A program made the position numbers and the translations under genes. 5,206 bases of DNA. Source: Methanosarcinales archaeon (GTDB lineage: Archaea; Halobacteriota; Methanosarcinia; Methanosarcinales; Methanocomedenaceae). Below, piece after piece: positions 1 through 5,206 of the stretch. Position 1 is the stretch's first letter. The number at the start of each line of letters is the position of its first letter. The notes beneath the pieces were generated by a model. It saw nothing but the letters and a program-made list of their open reading frames with translations. It was not told the DNA's origin and ran no database searches. The stretch spans positions 1 through 5,206 of the forward strand of contig DAOWEE010000104.1 in assembly GCA_030638625.1 (NCBI GenBank), given 5' to 3'.

Positions 1-368
1 AGGAACTCCTCACGCATCATGTTAAGTAGCACAAGTGCCTCTGATTTTCCTTCCTGGTTTTTCTTATCAATAGCATCATCCAGACCGAAGACGAAAAATG
101 CGATTTTTTTATTTGCTTTTTTGTGTGTATTATACAAATCCGACTGCACTGCATTTTGCAGATTTTGTATGAGATTTGTGGAATTAATATTCATCTGGAT
201 GTCATAAATAAAAATCTCATTTCCCACACGTTGCCTGATCTCGTTATCAAGGGCATGGCATAATACCGGTTCGTTACAGCGAACAAAGGCAATGGTCAGA
301 TCATCGGAAATGGAGAGAAGGGTAATCATCTCATCCAGTTTGGAAAGATGGTCAGGTGTTAATTCCAT
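1..368 (-). CDS. Uncharacterised NTPase-like protein, partial (3' end beyond left edge)
   Basis: This reading frame is open from an ATG at 368 to the left edge, giving 122 codons and an incomplete one; the C-terminus is missing. The protein begins MELTPDHLSKLDEM. Residues 24-34 form a hydrophobic strand running into a conserved-looking RCNEP turn (LTIAFVRCNEP). Residues 87-98 form a second strand ending in a GLDD acidic turn (KKIAFFVFGLDD), which resembles a Walker B strand, and 111-121 read ALVLLNMMREE. No Walker A is visible. From memory, this pattern resembles the N-terminal NTPase-like region of some large TPR-repeat proteins of bacteria and archaea, but that is a weak inference. It lies 27 bases after the stop of the upstream ATPase, in the same frame, and is surely co-transcribed with it. 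No clear Shine-Dalgarno precedes the ATG; a TTG at 380 is an alternative start. Function unknown. Confidence 0.8.
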   Translation of the reverse strand, partial: MELTPDHLSKLDEMITLLSISDDLTIAFVRCNEPVLCHALDNEIRQRVGNEIFIYDIQMNINSTNLIQNLQNAVQSDLYNTHKKANKKIAFFVFGLDDAIDKKNQEGKSEALVLLNMMREEF

Positions 369-395
369 ATTAAATACCAATTTCGGCAAAGGTTT

Positions 396-1643
396 TTACA
401 GCAAGTTCTTCTCTTGCAGAATAGCACGGACAATTGGGTTTAGGTCACACCATGATCGATCATTTTTGTATTCCAGTACACTGAGATTATGGAGCAGACC
501 TACGAGTTTGTCATCCTTTTTTAGATCTTTTGTCTTATGTACCTTTTTCAGCACCTGATAATCCTCGTCACTCAATTGGGCCTGATAGATATTCTTGAGC
601 CCATTTACCACTTCTACAGCAATATCCTTATCAATAATGTCTTTATTCTTTGTTATGGCACGGACTGCCGAATCCCTGATAATCCTGATGAATTCCCTTA
701 CCACTCCACCGCTCATATCGATAATATACTCAAGAGCATCTGGTTCAAACAGCTCCAAGCTTACCCTTTTCGATACGATTTCTTTCATGAACTCTCTACC
801 TTTGGGATAAGGATGATCTACCCCCTCGCGTTCATTAATTTTAATATTCGGATGAATTAAAACATCACCGAAGTTAATTCTTATCTGCGTAAAGTCATTA
901 GAACTTTTAAGGGATATGGGGAATGTGTAGATGATTTTGCAGAGTGGCTGGGTCAATTGAGTTCCATGATGATAAAAGAGATGCAGTGCTTTTTTAGAAT
1001 CAATCTTTTCTAAATTGTCTATAATAATCAGCACCTGCTTTCCAGTCTTTTCAATCTCTGAGATGGTATCATTAATTATGCTGACCAATTCTGAAACACG
1101 AGGTTCGATTTCTTTTCGGGTATCGACTCTGGTTGTTGTTTCGCTTTTCATCCTCCCCATAAATTCAAGCAAATATAGGTGTATTTTAATTCCAGCTCCA
1201 CCTTCCTTTCTTTTTTCATGGGTTATCGATTCTATAATGGAACTGCCCCAATTATTTACCCTTTTCAATAGGGTTTTACCCAGATCGATTTCCTCCTTTT
1301 CTGCTTTTTCCAGCATTTTCGTAAGGATTGAAAACAGGACATCAGTATAGTTTACATCGTTATGATCCAGTAAATCAAAAACATTATAATGCACAATAAA
1401 AAATCGGTCATCCAAATTTGAAACGAGTTTATTTAATGTAGTTGTCTTTCCTGACCCACGGTGTCCAGTAAAAAGAAGTTTAATTGGTTCTCTTGTCTCT
1501 AATCCTAATTCAAGGCGATTTTGTAGATCCTTGATGTTGATTTCATTTTGCTCTATTTCAACATAATATTTTTCTAAATCATCATTTAACAGTACTTGAT
1601 CAGGATTAAATAAGTGATAAATATCTCTAATATTTTCAGCCAT
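396..1643 (-). CDS. P-loop ATPase, AAA+/STAND-like, with C-terminal winged-helix-like region
   Basis: This 415-residue protein is predicted to be a soluble ATP-driven switch or remodelling protein. Numbering from the GTG at 1652, the Walker A is GHRGSGKT (63-70). The Walker B is VLIIIDNLEKI (207-217), with D212 and E215 as likely Mg-binding and catalytic residues. A strand at 239-247 (KIIYTFPIS) fits sensor 1. GGVVREFIRI (315-324) fits a sensor-2-like helix with R319. Residues 355-418 look like a small winged-helix domain ending NPIVRAIL. The layout recalls Orc1/Cdc6-like and STAND ATPases, but the exact family is not recognised. I chose the ATG at 1643 because an AGGT (1654-1657) lies 10 bases before it; the GTG at 1652, three codons upstream, is only one base from that AGGT. 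It heads a two-gene minus-strand unit. Its partner is an NTPase-like protein, which suggests an accessory signalling or conflict module. The last codons may be frameshifted (see findings). Confidence 0.88.
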   Translation of the reverse strand: MAENIRDIYHLFNPDQVLLNDDLEKYYVEIEQNEINIKDLQNRLELGLETREPIKLLFTGHRGSGKTTTLNKLVSNLDDRFFIVHYNVFDLLDHNDVNYTDVLFSILTKMLEKAEKEEIDLGKTLLKRVNNWGSSIIESITHEKRKEGGAGIKIHLYLLEFMGRMKSETTTRVDTRKEIEPRVSELVSIINDTISEIEKTGKQVLIIIDNLEKIDSKKALHLFYHHGTQLTQPLCKIIYTFPISLKSSNDFTQIRINFGDVLIHPNIKINEREGVDHPYPKGREFMKEIVSKRVSLELFEPDALEYIIDMSGGVVREFIRIIRDSAVRAITKNKDIIDKDIAVEVVNGLKNIYQAQLSDEDYQVLKKVHKTKDLKKDDKLVGLLHNLSVLEYKNDRSWCDLNPIVRAILQEKNLL

Positions 1644-1687
1644 TATCAGCACAACCTATGATGTATATTGCAACACATCCTTATTAA

Positions 1688-1695
1688 TATTTATA
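1688..1695 (-). promoter_or_regulatory. TATA box for the ATPase gene
   Basis: On the minus strand the sequence TATAAATA lies 45 bases before the ATG at 1643. Transcription would start near 1666, leaving a leader of about 23 bases, which is a normal archaeal arrangement. The call rests on motif and spacing only. Confidence 0.5.
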
Positions 1696-1726
1696 CAAAT
1701 TGCACTTCTGCCAATGATAGTGAGAG

Positions 1727-1736
1727 TATATATAAG
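1727..1736 (+). promoter_or_regulatory. Possible plus-strand TATA box facing the sucD remnant
   Basis: TATATATAAG on the plus strand would place a transcription start near 1757. No intact gene follows directly. It would read through the sucD remnant towards korD, so it may be a second kor promoter or a chance AT-rich match. It lies about 30 bases from the divergent TATA box of the ATPase. Confidence 0.25.
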
Positions 1737-1780
1737 TTATAATATGAATTTTGGGCTGATTACTTGTTGTACATGAAGTC

Positions 1781-1936
1781 GCCCCGCCCGGCAAAACCAT
1801 GAACCATGCCGGAACCATCATGAGTGGCGGCGGGACTGCGAAGGAGAAGATCGAGGCGCTGGAGAGCACCGGGGTTGTGGTGGCAGGGAGTCCGGGGGAT
1901 GTGGCCGTTAAGCTGGCTAAACTGGCAGCTCATTGA
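1781..1936 (+). pseudogene. sucD: C-terminal remnant of succinyl-CoA synthetase (ADP/GDP-forming) alpha subunit
   Basis: In one frame, 51 codons encode a peptide starting APPGKTMNHAGTI and then GTAKEKIEALESTGV, ending in TGA at 1934-1936. This matches the conserved C-terminal end of SucD (family pattern APxGKRMGHAGAIxxGGxGTAxxKxxALExAGV), including the active-site phosphohistidine position within the HAG motif. A complete SucD is about 290 residues, so more than 80 percent is missing. The frame stays open upstream to a stop at 1757-1759, but those residues do not resemble SucD, so the break lies near 1775-1781. Two family positions differ: N replaces G before the histidine, and the SGGG stretch appears one residue short. 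The fragment is 98/156 G+C, far above its flanks. It cannot be catalytic alone, because it lacks the CoA-binding Rossmann domain. It lies 76 bases before korD, a pathway neighbour. Confidence 0.8.
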
Positions 1937-1953
1937 AACTTAATGGTATATTA

Positions 1954-1962
1954 TTTATAAAT
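1954..1962 (+). promoter_or_regulatory. TATA box of the korDABC operon
   Basis: TTTATAAAT lies about 50 bases before the korD ATG at 2013. A start site about 25 bases downstream (near 1983) would give a leader of about 30 bases that includes the korD ribosome binding site. It follows the sucD remnant stop by 17 bases, so the operon now seems to have its own promoter. Confidence 0.5.
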
Positions 1963-2002
1963 CCACTCATCAACTATGTGTATTATTTTCTAACAGGTCA
2001 GT

Positions 2003-2006
2003 GGAG
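2003..2006 (+). promoter_or_regulatory. Ribosome binding site deciding the korD start
   Basis: GGAG lies six bases before the ATG at 2013. It falls inside the longer reading frame that would begin with GTG at 2001, which has only an AGGT two bases before it. This spacing supports ATG 2013 as the true start. Confidence 0.65.
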
Positions 2007-2012
2007 CTCAAG

Positions 2013-2246
2013 ATGAACAAGGAAAACGAAGAACCCATACACATTTTCTCTAGCTGGTGCAAGCGGTGCGGTATCTGCACAGCCATTTGTCCCAAGAATG
2101 TACTTGAAAATGGGCCGGACGGTTATCCCTTTGCGGCCAGGCCCGAGGATTGTATCCTGTGCGGAATGTGTGATGCCCACTGTCCCGACTACGCTATAAC
2201 CTTGAAGGCGAAACCTGAAGTGAAAGAGGAGGGAGAGCATGAATAA
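2013..2246 (+). CDS. korD: 2-oxoglutarate:ferredoxin oxidoreductase subunit delta (2x[4Fe-4S] ferredoxin)
   Basis: This 77-residue ferredoxin-like subunit passes electrons between the internal cluster of the oxidoreductase and external ferredoxin. Two complete [4Fe-4S] motifs are visible. The first is C16-x2-C19-x2-C22-x3-C26-P (CKRCGICTAICP); the second is C47-x2-C50-x2-C53-x3-C57-P (CILCGMCDAHCP). The tail is short, charged and rich in Glu. The length is usual for KorD/OorD delta subunits. The start is the ATG at 2013 with GGAG six bases upstream; a GTG at 2001 would add four residues. The end overlaps korA by eight bases, so the subunits are translationally coupled. It is the first gene of the D-A-B-C operon, an order typical of archaeal and some bacterial 2-oxoglutarate oxidoreductases. 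Delta subunits of pyruvate or 2-oxoisovalerate enzymes are similar; the whole cluster favours 2-oxoglutarate. Confidence 0.92.
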   Translation: MNKENEEPIHIFSSWCKRCGICTAICPKNVLENGPDGYPFAARPEDCILCGMCDAHCPDYAITLKAKPEVKEEGEHE

Positions 2247-3369
2247 GCGAAATGAGGTATTGTTGCAGGGTAATGAGGCATGTGCCATGGGTGCGCTTGC
2301 GGCAGGTATGCGGTTCTTTGCAGGATACCCCATCACCCCCAGTACTGAGATAGCCGAATTCCTGTCAGCCGAACTACCCAAAATAAACGGGACCTTCATC
2401 CAGATGGAAGACGAGATATCCAGCATGGGTGCCATCATCGGTGCCTCACTTGCAGGCACCAAATCCATGACAGCCACCAGCGGCCCGGGATTCTCATTAA
2501 TGCAGGAAAACCTTGGTTTCGCATCCATGGCAGAAATTCCCTGCGTGGTTGTCAATGTAATGAGGGGCGGGCCCAGTACCGGAATGCCTACCCGGCCCAG
2601 CCAGGGCGATGTCATGCAGACCCGTTGGGGTACCCATGGGGACCATCCGGCTATTGTGGTGTGTCCCAAATCCGTACTGGAATGCTATACCCTGACAGTC
2701 CGCGCCTTCAACCTGGCCGAGAAATACCGGACCCCTGTCATTGTGCTCATTGACGGTATAGTAGGCCACATGTGGGAAAACATCGAGACTCCCTCCACTA
2801 TTGAGGTGATAGACCGGGCAAAACCCACGGTTCCTCCTGAATGGTACCATCCATACGAGAACCTGCCCGGCGGTGAGATTACACCACTGGCCCCATTTGG
2901 TCAGGGATATCGTTACCATGTGACCGGTATGGTACATGACAGGTCTGGTTTCCCTACCCTGGTTCACGACGAGGTTGAACAATGCCTGAAAAGTATCACC
3001 AACAAGATCAAGAACAACCTGCACGACATCATTGATATCGAAGAGTATCTCCTGAAAGATGCAGACATCTGTGTCGTAGCTTATGGAAGCGTGGCCCGGT
3101 CAGCCCGTGAGGCAGTGAATATGGCACGGGAAGAAGGCATCAAAGCCGGAATGCTAAGACCGATTACCTTGTGGCCTTTCCCTCGGTTCCATCTTGAAGA
3201 TATTGCAGGCAGGGTGAAGACGTTCGTGGTACCTGAGATGAACTTCGGGCAGGTGTATGGTGAAGTCCTTAAGTCCTGTCCCAAAAAAGCGGTACGCGTC
3301 ACCAGGGTTGACGGTGAACTGGTAACCCCTGACCATATTTTTGCTAAAATACAGGAAGTGTCATCATGA
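2239..3369 (+). CDS. korA: 2-oxoglutarate:ferredoxin oxidoreductase subunit alpha
   Basis: This 376-residue alpha subunit forms the TPP active site together with KorB. The enzyme interconverts 2-oxoglutarate + CoA and succinyl-CoA + CO2 + reduced ferredoxin in the cytoplasm. Domain I (about 1-185) carries GYPITPSTE (29-37), the MEDE segment (56-59, including the glutamate expected near the TPP pyrimidine), TATSGPGFSLM (78-88) and MRGGPSTGMPTRPSQGD (108-124), all hallmarks of the family. The C-terminal domain (about 270-376) has YGSVARSAREAV, GMLRPITLWPFP (304-314) and VPEMNFGQ (331-338). No gamma domain is fused, consistent with the separate korC. The ATG at 2239 overlaps the korD end by eight bases and is preceded by a strong GGAGGGAG (2228-2235). 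It overlaps korB by four bases. In methanogens the enzyme usually works in the reductive direction to make 2-oxoglutarate for glutamate; the direction here is inferred. Confidence 0.95.
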   Translation: MNKRNEVLLQGNEACAMGALAAGMRFFAGYPITPSTEIAEFLSAELPKINGTFIQMEDEISSMGAIIGASLAGTKSMTATSGPGFSLMQENLGFASMAEIPCVVVNVMRGGPSTGMPTRPSQGDVMQTRWGTHGDHPAIVVCPKSVLECYTLTVRAFNLAEKYRTPVIVLIDGIVGHMWENIETPSTIEVIDRAKPTVPPEWYHPYENLPGGEITPLAPFGQGYRYHVTGMVHDRSGFPTLVHDEVEQCLKSITNKIKNNLHDIIDIEEYLLKDADICVVAYGSVARSAREAVNMAREEGIKAGMLRPITLWPFPRFHLEDIAGRVKTFVVPEMNFGQVYGEVLKSCPKKAVRVTRVDGELVTPDHIFAKIQEVSS

Positions 3370-4199
3370 TGCGTACAACTGAAGCCATATACAAATACCT
3401 GCGTCCGGATAAGAAATTCCCACATATGTGGTGCCCTGGTTGCGGTATAGGTATTGTTATGGGCGCACTGGTCAGGGCTATCGAGAAGACTGAACTTACC
3501 AAGGATGAGATAATATTGGTCAGCGGGATAGGCTGCTCTGGCAGGATAAGCACCTATCTGGACTTCAATACCCTGCACACAACCCACGGCCGGGCACTGA
3601 CATTTGCCACAGGTATCAAACTGGCAAATCCTGAACTGACAGTAATAACTGTCATGGGCGATGGGGATGCCACAGCCATTGGCGGTAATCACCTGATACA
3701 TGCCTGCCGGCGCAACATTGACATTACTTCCATTATCATCAACAACAATATCTACGGCATGACAGGTGGGCAATACTCTCCCACCACCCCGATGGAGCGC
3801 AAAGCCAGTACCGCGCAGTATGGGAGTATTGAAAAACCGTTTGATATATGTAAACTGGTAGAGGCCTGCGGTGCCACATTTGTAGCCAGGGGCACATCAT
3901 TCCATGCCAAGATGCTGGATGCCATGATGCTGAGGGCACTCAACCATAAGGGTTTTAGCGTAGTGGAGGCCATGTCCCAGTGCCCTGTACAATATGGCAG
4001 GCGCAATAAACTAGGGACACCTATGGATATGATGCAATGGTTCAAGGATAATTCAGTATCCAGCCCTGCATTTAATAAAATTCCACCTGATGAAGTGGAT
4101 GAGCAGTTCCCTGTGGGTGTGCTGGTTAATAAGGAAGATAAGGAATACATAGACCGATACAGGGATATTGTTAAAAAAGCGGGTGGTGAGGTGCAGTGA
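3366..4199 (+). CDS. korB: 2-oxoglutarate:ferredoxin oxidoreductase subunit beta (TPP and [4Fe-4S] binding)
   Basis: This 277-residue beta subunit binds the TPP diphosphate through Mg and holds the cluster that takes electrons from the active site. Visible motifs are CPGCG (23-27), GIGCSGR (54-60), the TPP signature beginning MGDGDATAIGGNH (97-109) and continuing to INNNIYGMTGGQYSPTTP (125-142), and SQCPVQYGRRN (204-214). C23, C26, C57 and C206 are the likely ligands of the [4Fe-4S] cluster, by analogy with pyruvate and 2-oxoglutarate oxidoreductases. Length is normal. The start ATG overlaps the korA stop as ATGA; an immediately following ATG at 3369 is an equally readable start. AGGAAG lies about 10 bases upstream. 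The stop overlaps korC as GTGA. No truncation or missing key residue is seen. Confidence 0.95.
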   Translation: MMRTTEAIYKYLRPDKKFPHMWCPGCGIGIVMGALVRAIEKTELTKDEIILVSGIGCSGRISTYLDFNTLHTTHGRALTFATGIKLANPELTVITVMGDGDATAIGGNHLIHACRRNIDITSIIINNNIYGMTGGQYSPTTPMERKASTAQYGSIEKPFDICKLVEACGATFVARGTSFHAKMLDAMMLRALNHKGFSVVEAMSQCPVQYGRRNKLGTPMDMMQWFKDNSVSSPAFNKIPPDEVDEQFPVGVLVNKEDKEYIDRYRDIVKKAGGEVQ

Positions 4200-4753
4200 A
4201 TCGGTATAATGTCTGTCTTTCCGGTTCGGGTGGTCAGGGACTCATACTAGCCGGTGTACTGCTGGCACATGCAGCGGTCAATGATGGGAAGTATGTGACC
4301 ATGACCAGCAGTTACGGTCCTGAGGCCAGGGGGGGTGCCAGCAGGTCAAGCCTGGTGATAAGTGACAAACCCATTGATTACCCCATGCCTGACAAGCTGG
4401 ATGTGCTGCTGACACTGAATCAGGAATCCTGTAATTGTTATGTACCTCATTTGAAAGAAGGAGGTATATTGTTGGTGGATTCAACTATGGTCATGCACCA
4501 GCCTCCTATCAGGCATTACAATGTTCCTTTCACCAGCTTGGCTGCACAGGCTGGCACGGCACTTGCCGCCAATGTGATAGCCTTAGGCACTATCATTGGT
4601 CTTACTGATATTGTCAGACCAGTATCCATGGAAGTTGCTTTAAGGGCACGCATCAGGGAAGACCTGCTATCGGTAAATGAAAAGGTATTGAAGATGGGGC
4701 TCAAGGAAGGCAGGAAGTTCAGGAACCACAGAAGTGAGTATTACACCTACTGA
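4196..4753 (+). CDS. korC: 2-oxoglutarate:ferredoxin oxidoreductase subunit gamma
   Basis: This 185-residue gamma subunit, the separate form of PFOR domain III, completes the KorABCD complex and is thought to contribute to CoA handling and assembly. Family motifs are clear: LSGSGGQGLILAG (8-20), SYGPEARGGASRSSLVIS (39-56), DVLLTLNQES (69-78), and ANVIALGTIIGLT (125-137). The start is GTG, overlapping the korB stop as GTGA, with GGTGAGGT (4184-4191) just upstream. The use of GTG here, where the upstream korA and korB starts are ATG, fits translational coupling. Length is usual for the family, with a short basic-aromatic tail (RNHRSEYYTY). It is the last gene of the operon; a T-run follows the stop directly. 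Confidence 0.94.
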   Translation: MNRYNVCLSGSGGQGLILAGVLLAHAAVNDGKYVTMTSSYGPEARGGASRSSLVISDKPIDYPMPDKLDVLLTLNQESCNCYVPHLKEGGILLVDSTMVMHQPPIRHYNVPFTSLAAQAGTALAANVIALGTIIGLTDIVRPVSMEVALRARIREDLLSVNEKVLKMGLKEGRKFRNHRSEYYTY

Positions 4754-4763
4754 TATTTTTATT
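4754..4763 (+). terminator. Possible oligo-T terminator of korDABC
   Basis: A T-rich tract (TATTTTTATT) with five consecutive Ts at 4756-4760 begins right after the korC stop. A second T5 lies at 4817-4821. Archaeal RNA polymerase often terminates at such tracts without a hairpin. The tract is short, so the call is tentative. Confidence 0.35.
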
Positions 4764-4785
4764 GTGGGTGGAATTATAAAATCAT

Positions 4786-4800
4786 TTAAATATTATTTAA
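4786..4800. repeat. Short AT-only inverted repeat
   Basis: TTAAATA, one T, then TATTTAA forms a perfect seven-base dyad in the korC-downstream spacer. It contains only A and T in an AT-rich spacer, so chance is likely. It could also be a regulator site. Confidence 0.25.
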
Positions 4801-4847
4801 TCTGGCTTATTTACCCTTTTTGGACAATTTTAAACGAATTAGGAACA

Positions 4848-4859
4848 TTCAGCACTGAA
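4848..4859. repeat. Short dyad upstream of the secreted-protein promoter
   Basis: TTCAG-CA-CTGAA is a perfect five-base dyad. It is nested between GAATT (4836-4840) and AATTC (4866-4870). It lies about 35 bases upstream of the TATA box at 4895, a position where an archaeal activator or repressor could bind. The arms are short and evidence is positional only. Confidence 0.2.
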
Positions 4860-4894
4860 CTGAACAATTCAATACTTTTAAGACAGTGACAATG

Positions 4895-4906
4895 TTTATA
4901 TAAAAA
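4895..4906 (+). promoter_or_regulatory. TATA box of the secreted-protein gene
   Basis: TTTATATAAAAA is a near-ideal archaeal TATA box about 65 bases before the ATG at 4970. The start of transcription is expected near 4925, leaving a leader of roughly 45 bases. Confidence 0.6.
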
Positions 4907-4924
4907 TGCATCAATCATTCAAGT

Positions 4925-4950
4925 AACACAAAGAATATGATAATTGTGTT
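4925..4950 (+). promoter_or_regulatory. Leader inverted repeat next to a T-run
   Basis: AACACAA (4925-4931) and TTGTGTT (4944-4950) form a perfect seven-base inverted repeat with a 12-base loop. It is followed at once by more Ts (T5 at 4949-4953) and then the ribosome binding site. It sits at or just after the predicted transcription start, so it could act as an operator or as an RNA leader hairpin. The arms are mostly A-T pairs, so stability is modest. Confidence 0.3.
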
Positions 4951-4969
4951 TTTGCAGAGGTGAAGAAAA

Positions 4970-5206
4970 ATGAAACAATATGTAAAAATTACATTGTTGC
5001 TGTGTCTTAGTCTTGTACTGATGTTCGGTAGTGCAATGGCTGACATGGGTAATAATAGTACACAAGATACACCTTCTGCTGACACACCATCCAACAATTC
5101 TGTAAATGGAACTGATGATGTGGATGATGCTGCCGCAGATGGTAACGAGACCGATGATACAGGCGATGTTGATGATGGTGCTGCCGCCGGTAACGAGACC
5201 GATGAT
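4970..5206 (+). CDS. Secreted or surface protein with acidic tandem repeats, partial (3' end beyond right edge)
   Basis: Seventy-nine codons are visible before the right edge. Residues 1-24 are a typical Sec signal peptide: basic start (MKQYVK), hydrophobic core (about 7-20), then SAMA with likely cleavage after A24. The mature part is Asp/Asn/Thr/Ser-rich and low in complexity. From residue 50 it enters a 16-residue repeat (DVDDAAADGNETDDTG, then DVDDGAAAGNETDD before the cut). N-x-S/T sequons are frequent (N28, N29, N42, N46, N59, N75), suggesting N-glycosylation on the outside of the cell. The start is firm: AGAGGTGA at 4956-4963 lies six bases before the ATG. The gene has its own TATA box and is not part of the kor operon. 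No enzymatic domain is visible; the repeat may be a stalk, linker or cation-binding region. The C-terminal anchor, if any, is outside the window. Confidence 0.85.
   Translation, partial: MKQYVKITLLLCLSLVLMFGSAMADMGNNSTQDTPSADTPSNNSVNGTDDVDDAAADGNETDDTGDVDDGAAAGNETDD
5117..5206 (+). repeat. 48-base in-frame coding tandem repeat, cut by window edge
   Basis: The first unit spans 5117-5164 and the second begins at 5165 and is cut at 42 bases. Both encode DVDD-x-AAA-x-GNETDD. The 3' half of the unit (GGTAACGAGACCGATGAT) is identical in both copies, while the 5' half differs at several positions, so the array is not newly duplicated throughout. Copy number is unknown because the array leaves the window. 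Confidence 0.75.

Noticed and set aside
19..1350. Plus-strand open frames across the left region
   Set aside because: They lie antisense to the ATPase and its partner, whose motifs and continuity establish the minus strand as coding.
1684..1869. 61-residue minus-strand frame over the promoter region and sucD remnant
   Set aside because: It is antisense to the recognisable SucD peptide and crosses two TATA boxes; no ribosome binding site or motif supports it.
2001..2012. GTG at 2001 as the korD start
   Set aside because: Its upstream AGGT is only two bases away, whereas ATG 2013 has GGAG at the proper six-base spacing.
1998..3024. Long minus-strand open frames opposite korD and korA (223 and 175 residues)
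   Set aside because: They lie antisense to clearly conserved kor genes, have no recognisable motifs, and their openness follows from kor codon use.
3081..4150. Minus-strand open frames opposite korA, korB and the korB 3' half
   Set aside because: Shadows of conserved coding sequence; low-complexity, Cys/His/Pro-rich translations without family resemblance.
4915..5097. 60-residue minus-strand frame at the right end
   Set aside because: It is opposite a gene with signal peptide, good ribosome binding site and coding repeats, and would cover that gene's leader.
1..5206. tRNA, rRNA, CRISPR array or insertion sequence
   Set aside because: I saw no cloverleaf-like segments, regularly spaced identical repeats, transposase motifs or terminal inverted repeats; the only tandem repeat is coding (5117-5206).

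Overview
The window looks archaeal, most likely from a methanogen or methane-oxidising relative within the Euryarchaeota (a Methanomicrobia-type lineage). I infer this from four things: a four-subunit ferredoxin-dependent 2-oxoacid oxidoreductase in the order D-A-B-C, archaeal TATA boxes about 45-75 bases before several starts, T-run rather than hairpin terminators, and a secreted acidic protein rich in N-glycosylation sequons. No marker gene fixes the genus.

Left part (1-1643, minus strand): a two-gene unit. The promoter-proximal gene (396-1643) is a P-loop ATPase of the AAA+/STAND-like kind with a C-terminal winged-helix-like end. It is followed by a second gene, starting at 368, that runs off the left edge. 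The second protein is of unknown function and has an NTPase-like look but no visible Walker A. The pair resembles accessory or conflict-type signalling modules more than housekeeping genes. The junction between the two genes is odd: they lie in the same frame with only one stop codon between them, and another frame of the ATPase stays open to within one base of the second start.

Middle (1644-2012): a divergent promoter region that holds a 51-codon remnant of the C-terminus of succinyl-CoA synthetase alpha (sucD, 1781-1936). The remnant is GC-rich (98 of 156 bases) and sits in AT-rich surroundings. It lies directly upstream of the kor operon, whose product makes or uses succinyl-CoA. This suggests an ancestral sucD-korDABC arrangement broken by deletion or by insertion of the ATPase module.

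Centre-right (2013-4753, plus strand): an intact, tightly overlapping korDABC operon for 2-oxoglutarate:ferredoxin oxidoreductase. The polyferredoxin subunit D, TPP/Fe-S subunit B, alpha subunit A and gamma subunit C together interconvert 2-oxoglutarate + CoA and succinyl-CoA + CO2 using ferredoxin. Overlaps of 8, 4 and 4 bases imply translational coupling.

Right end (4754-5206): a 216-base intergenic region with a T-run, dyads and a strong TATA box. It precedes the start of a secreted or surface protein with a signal peptide and acidic 16-residue tandem repeats, cut by the window edge.
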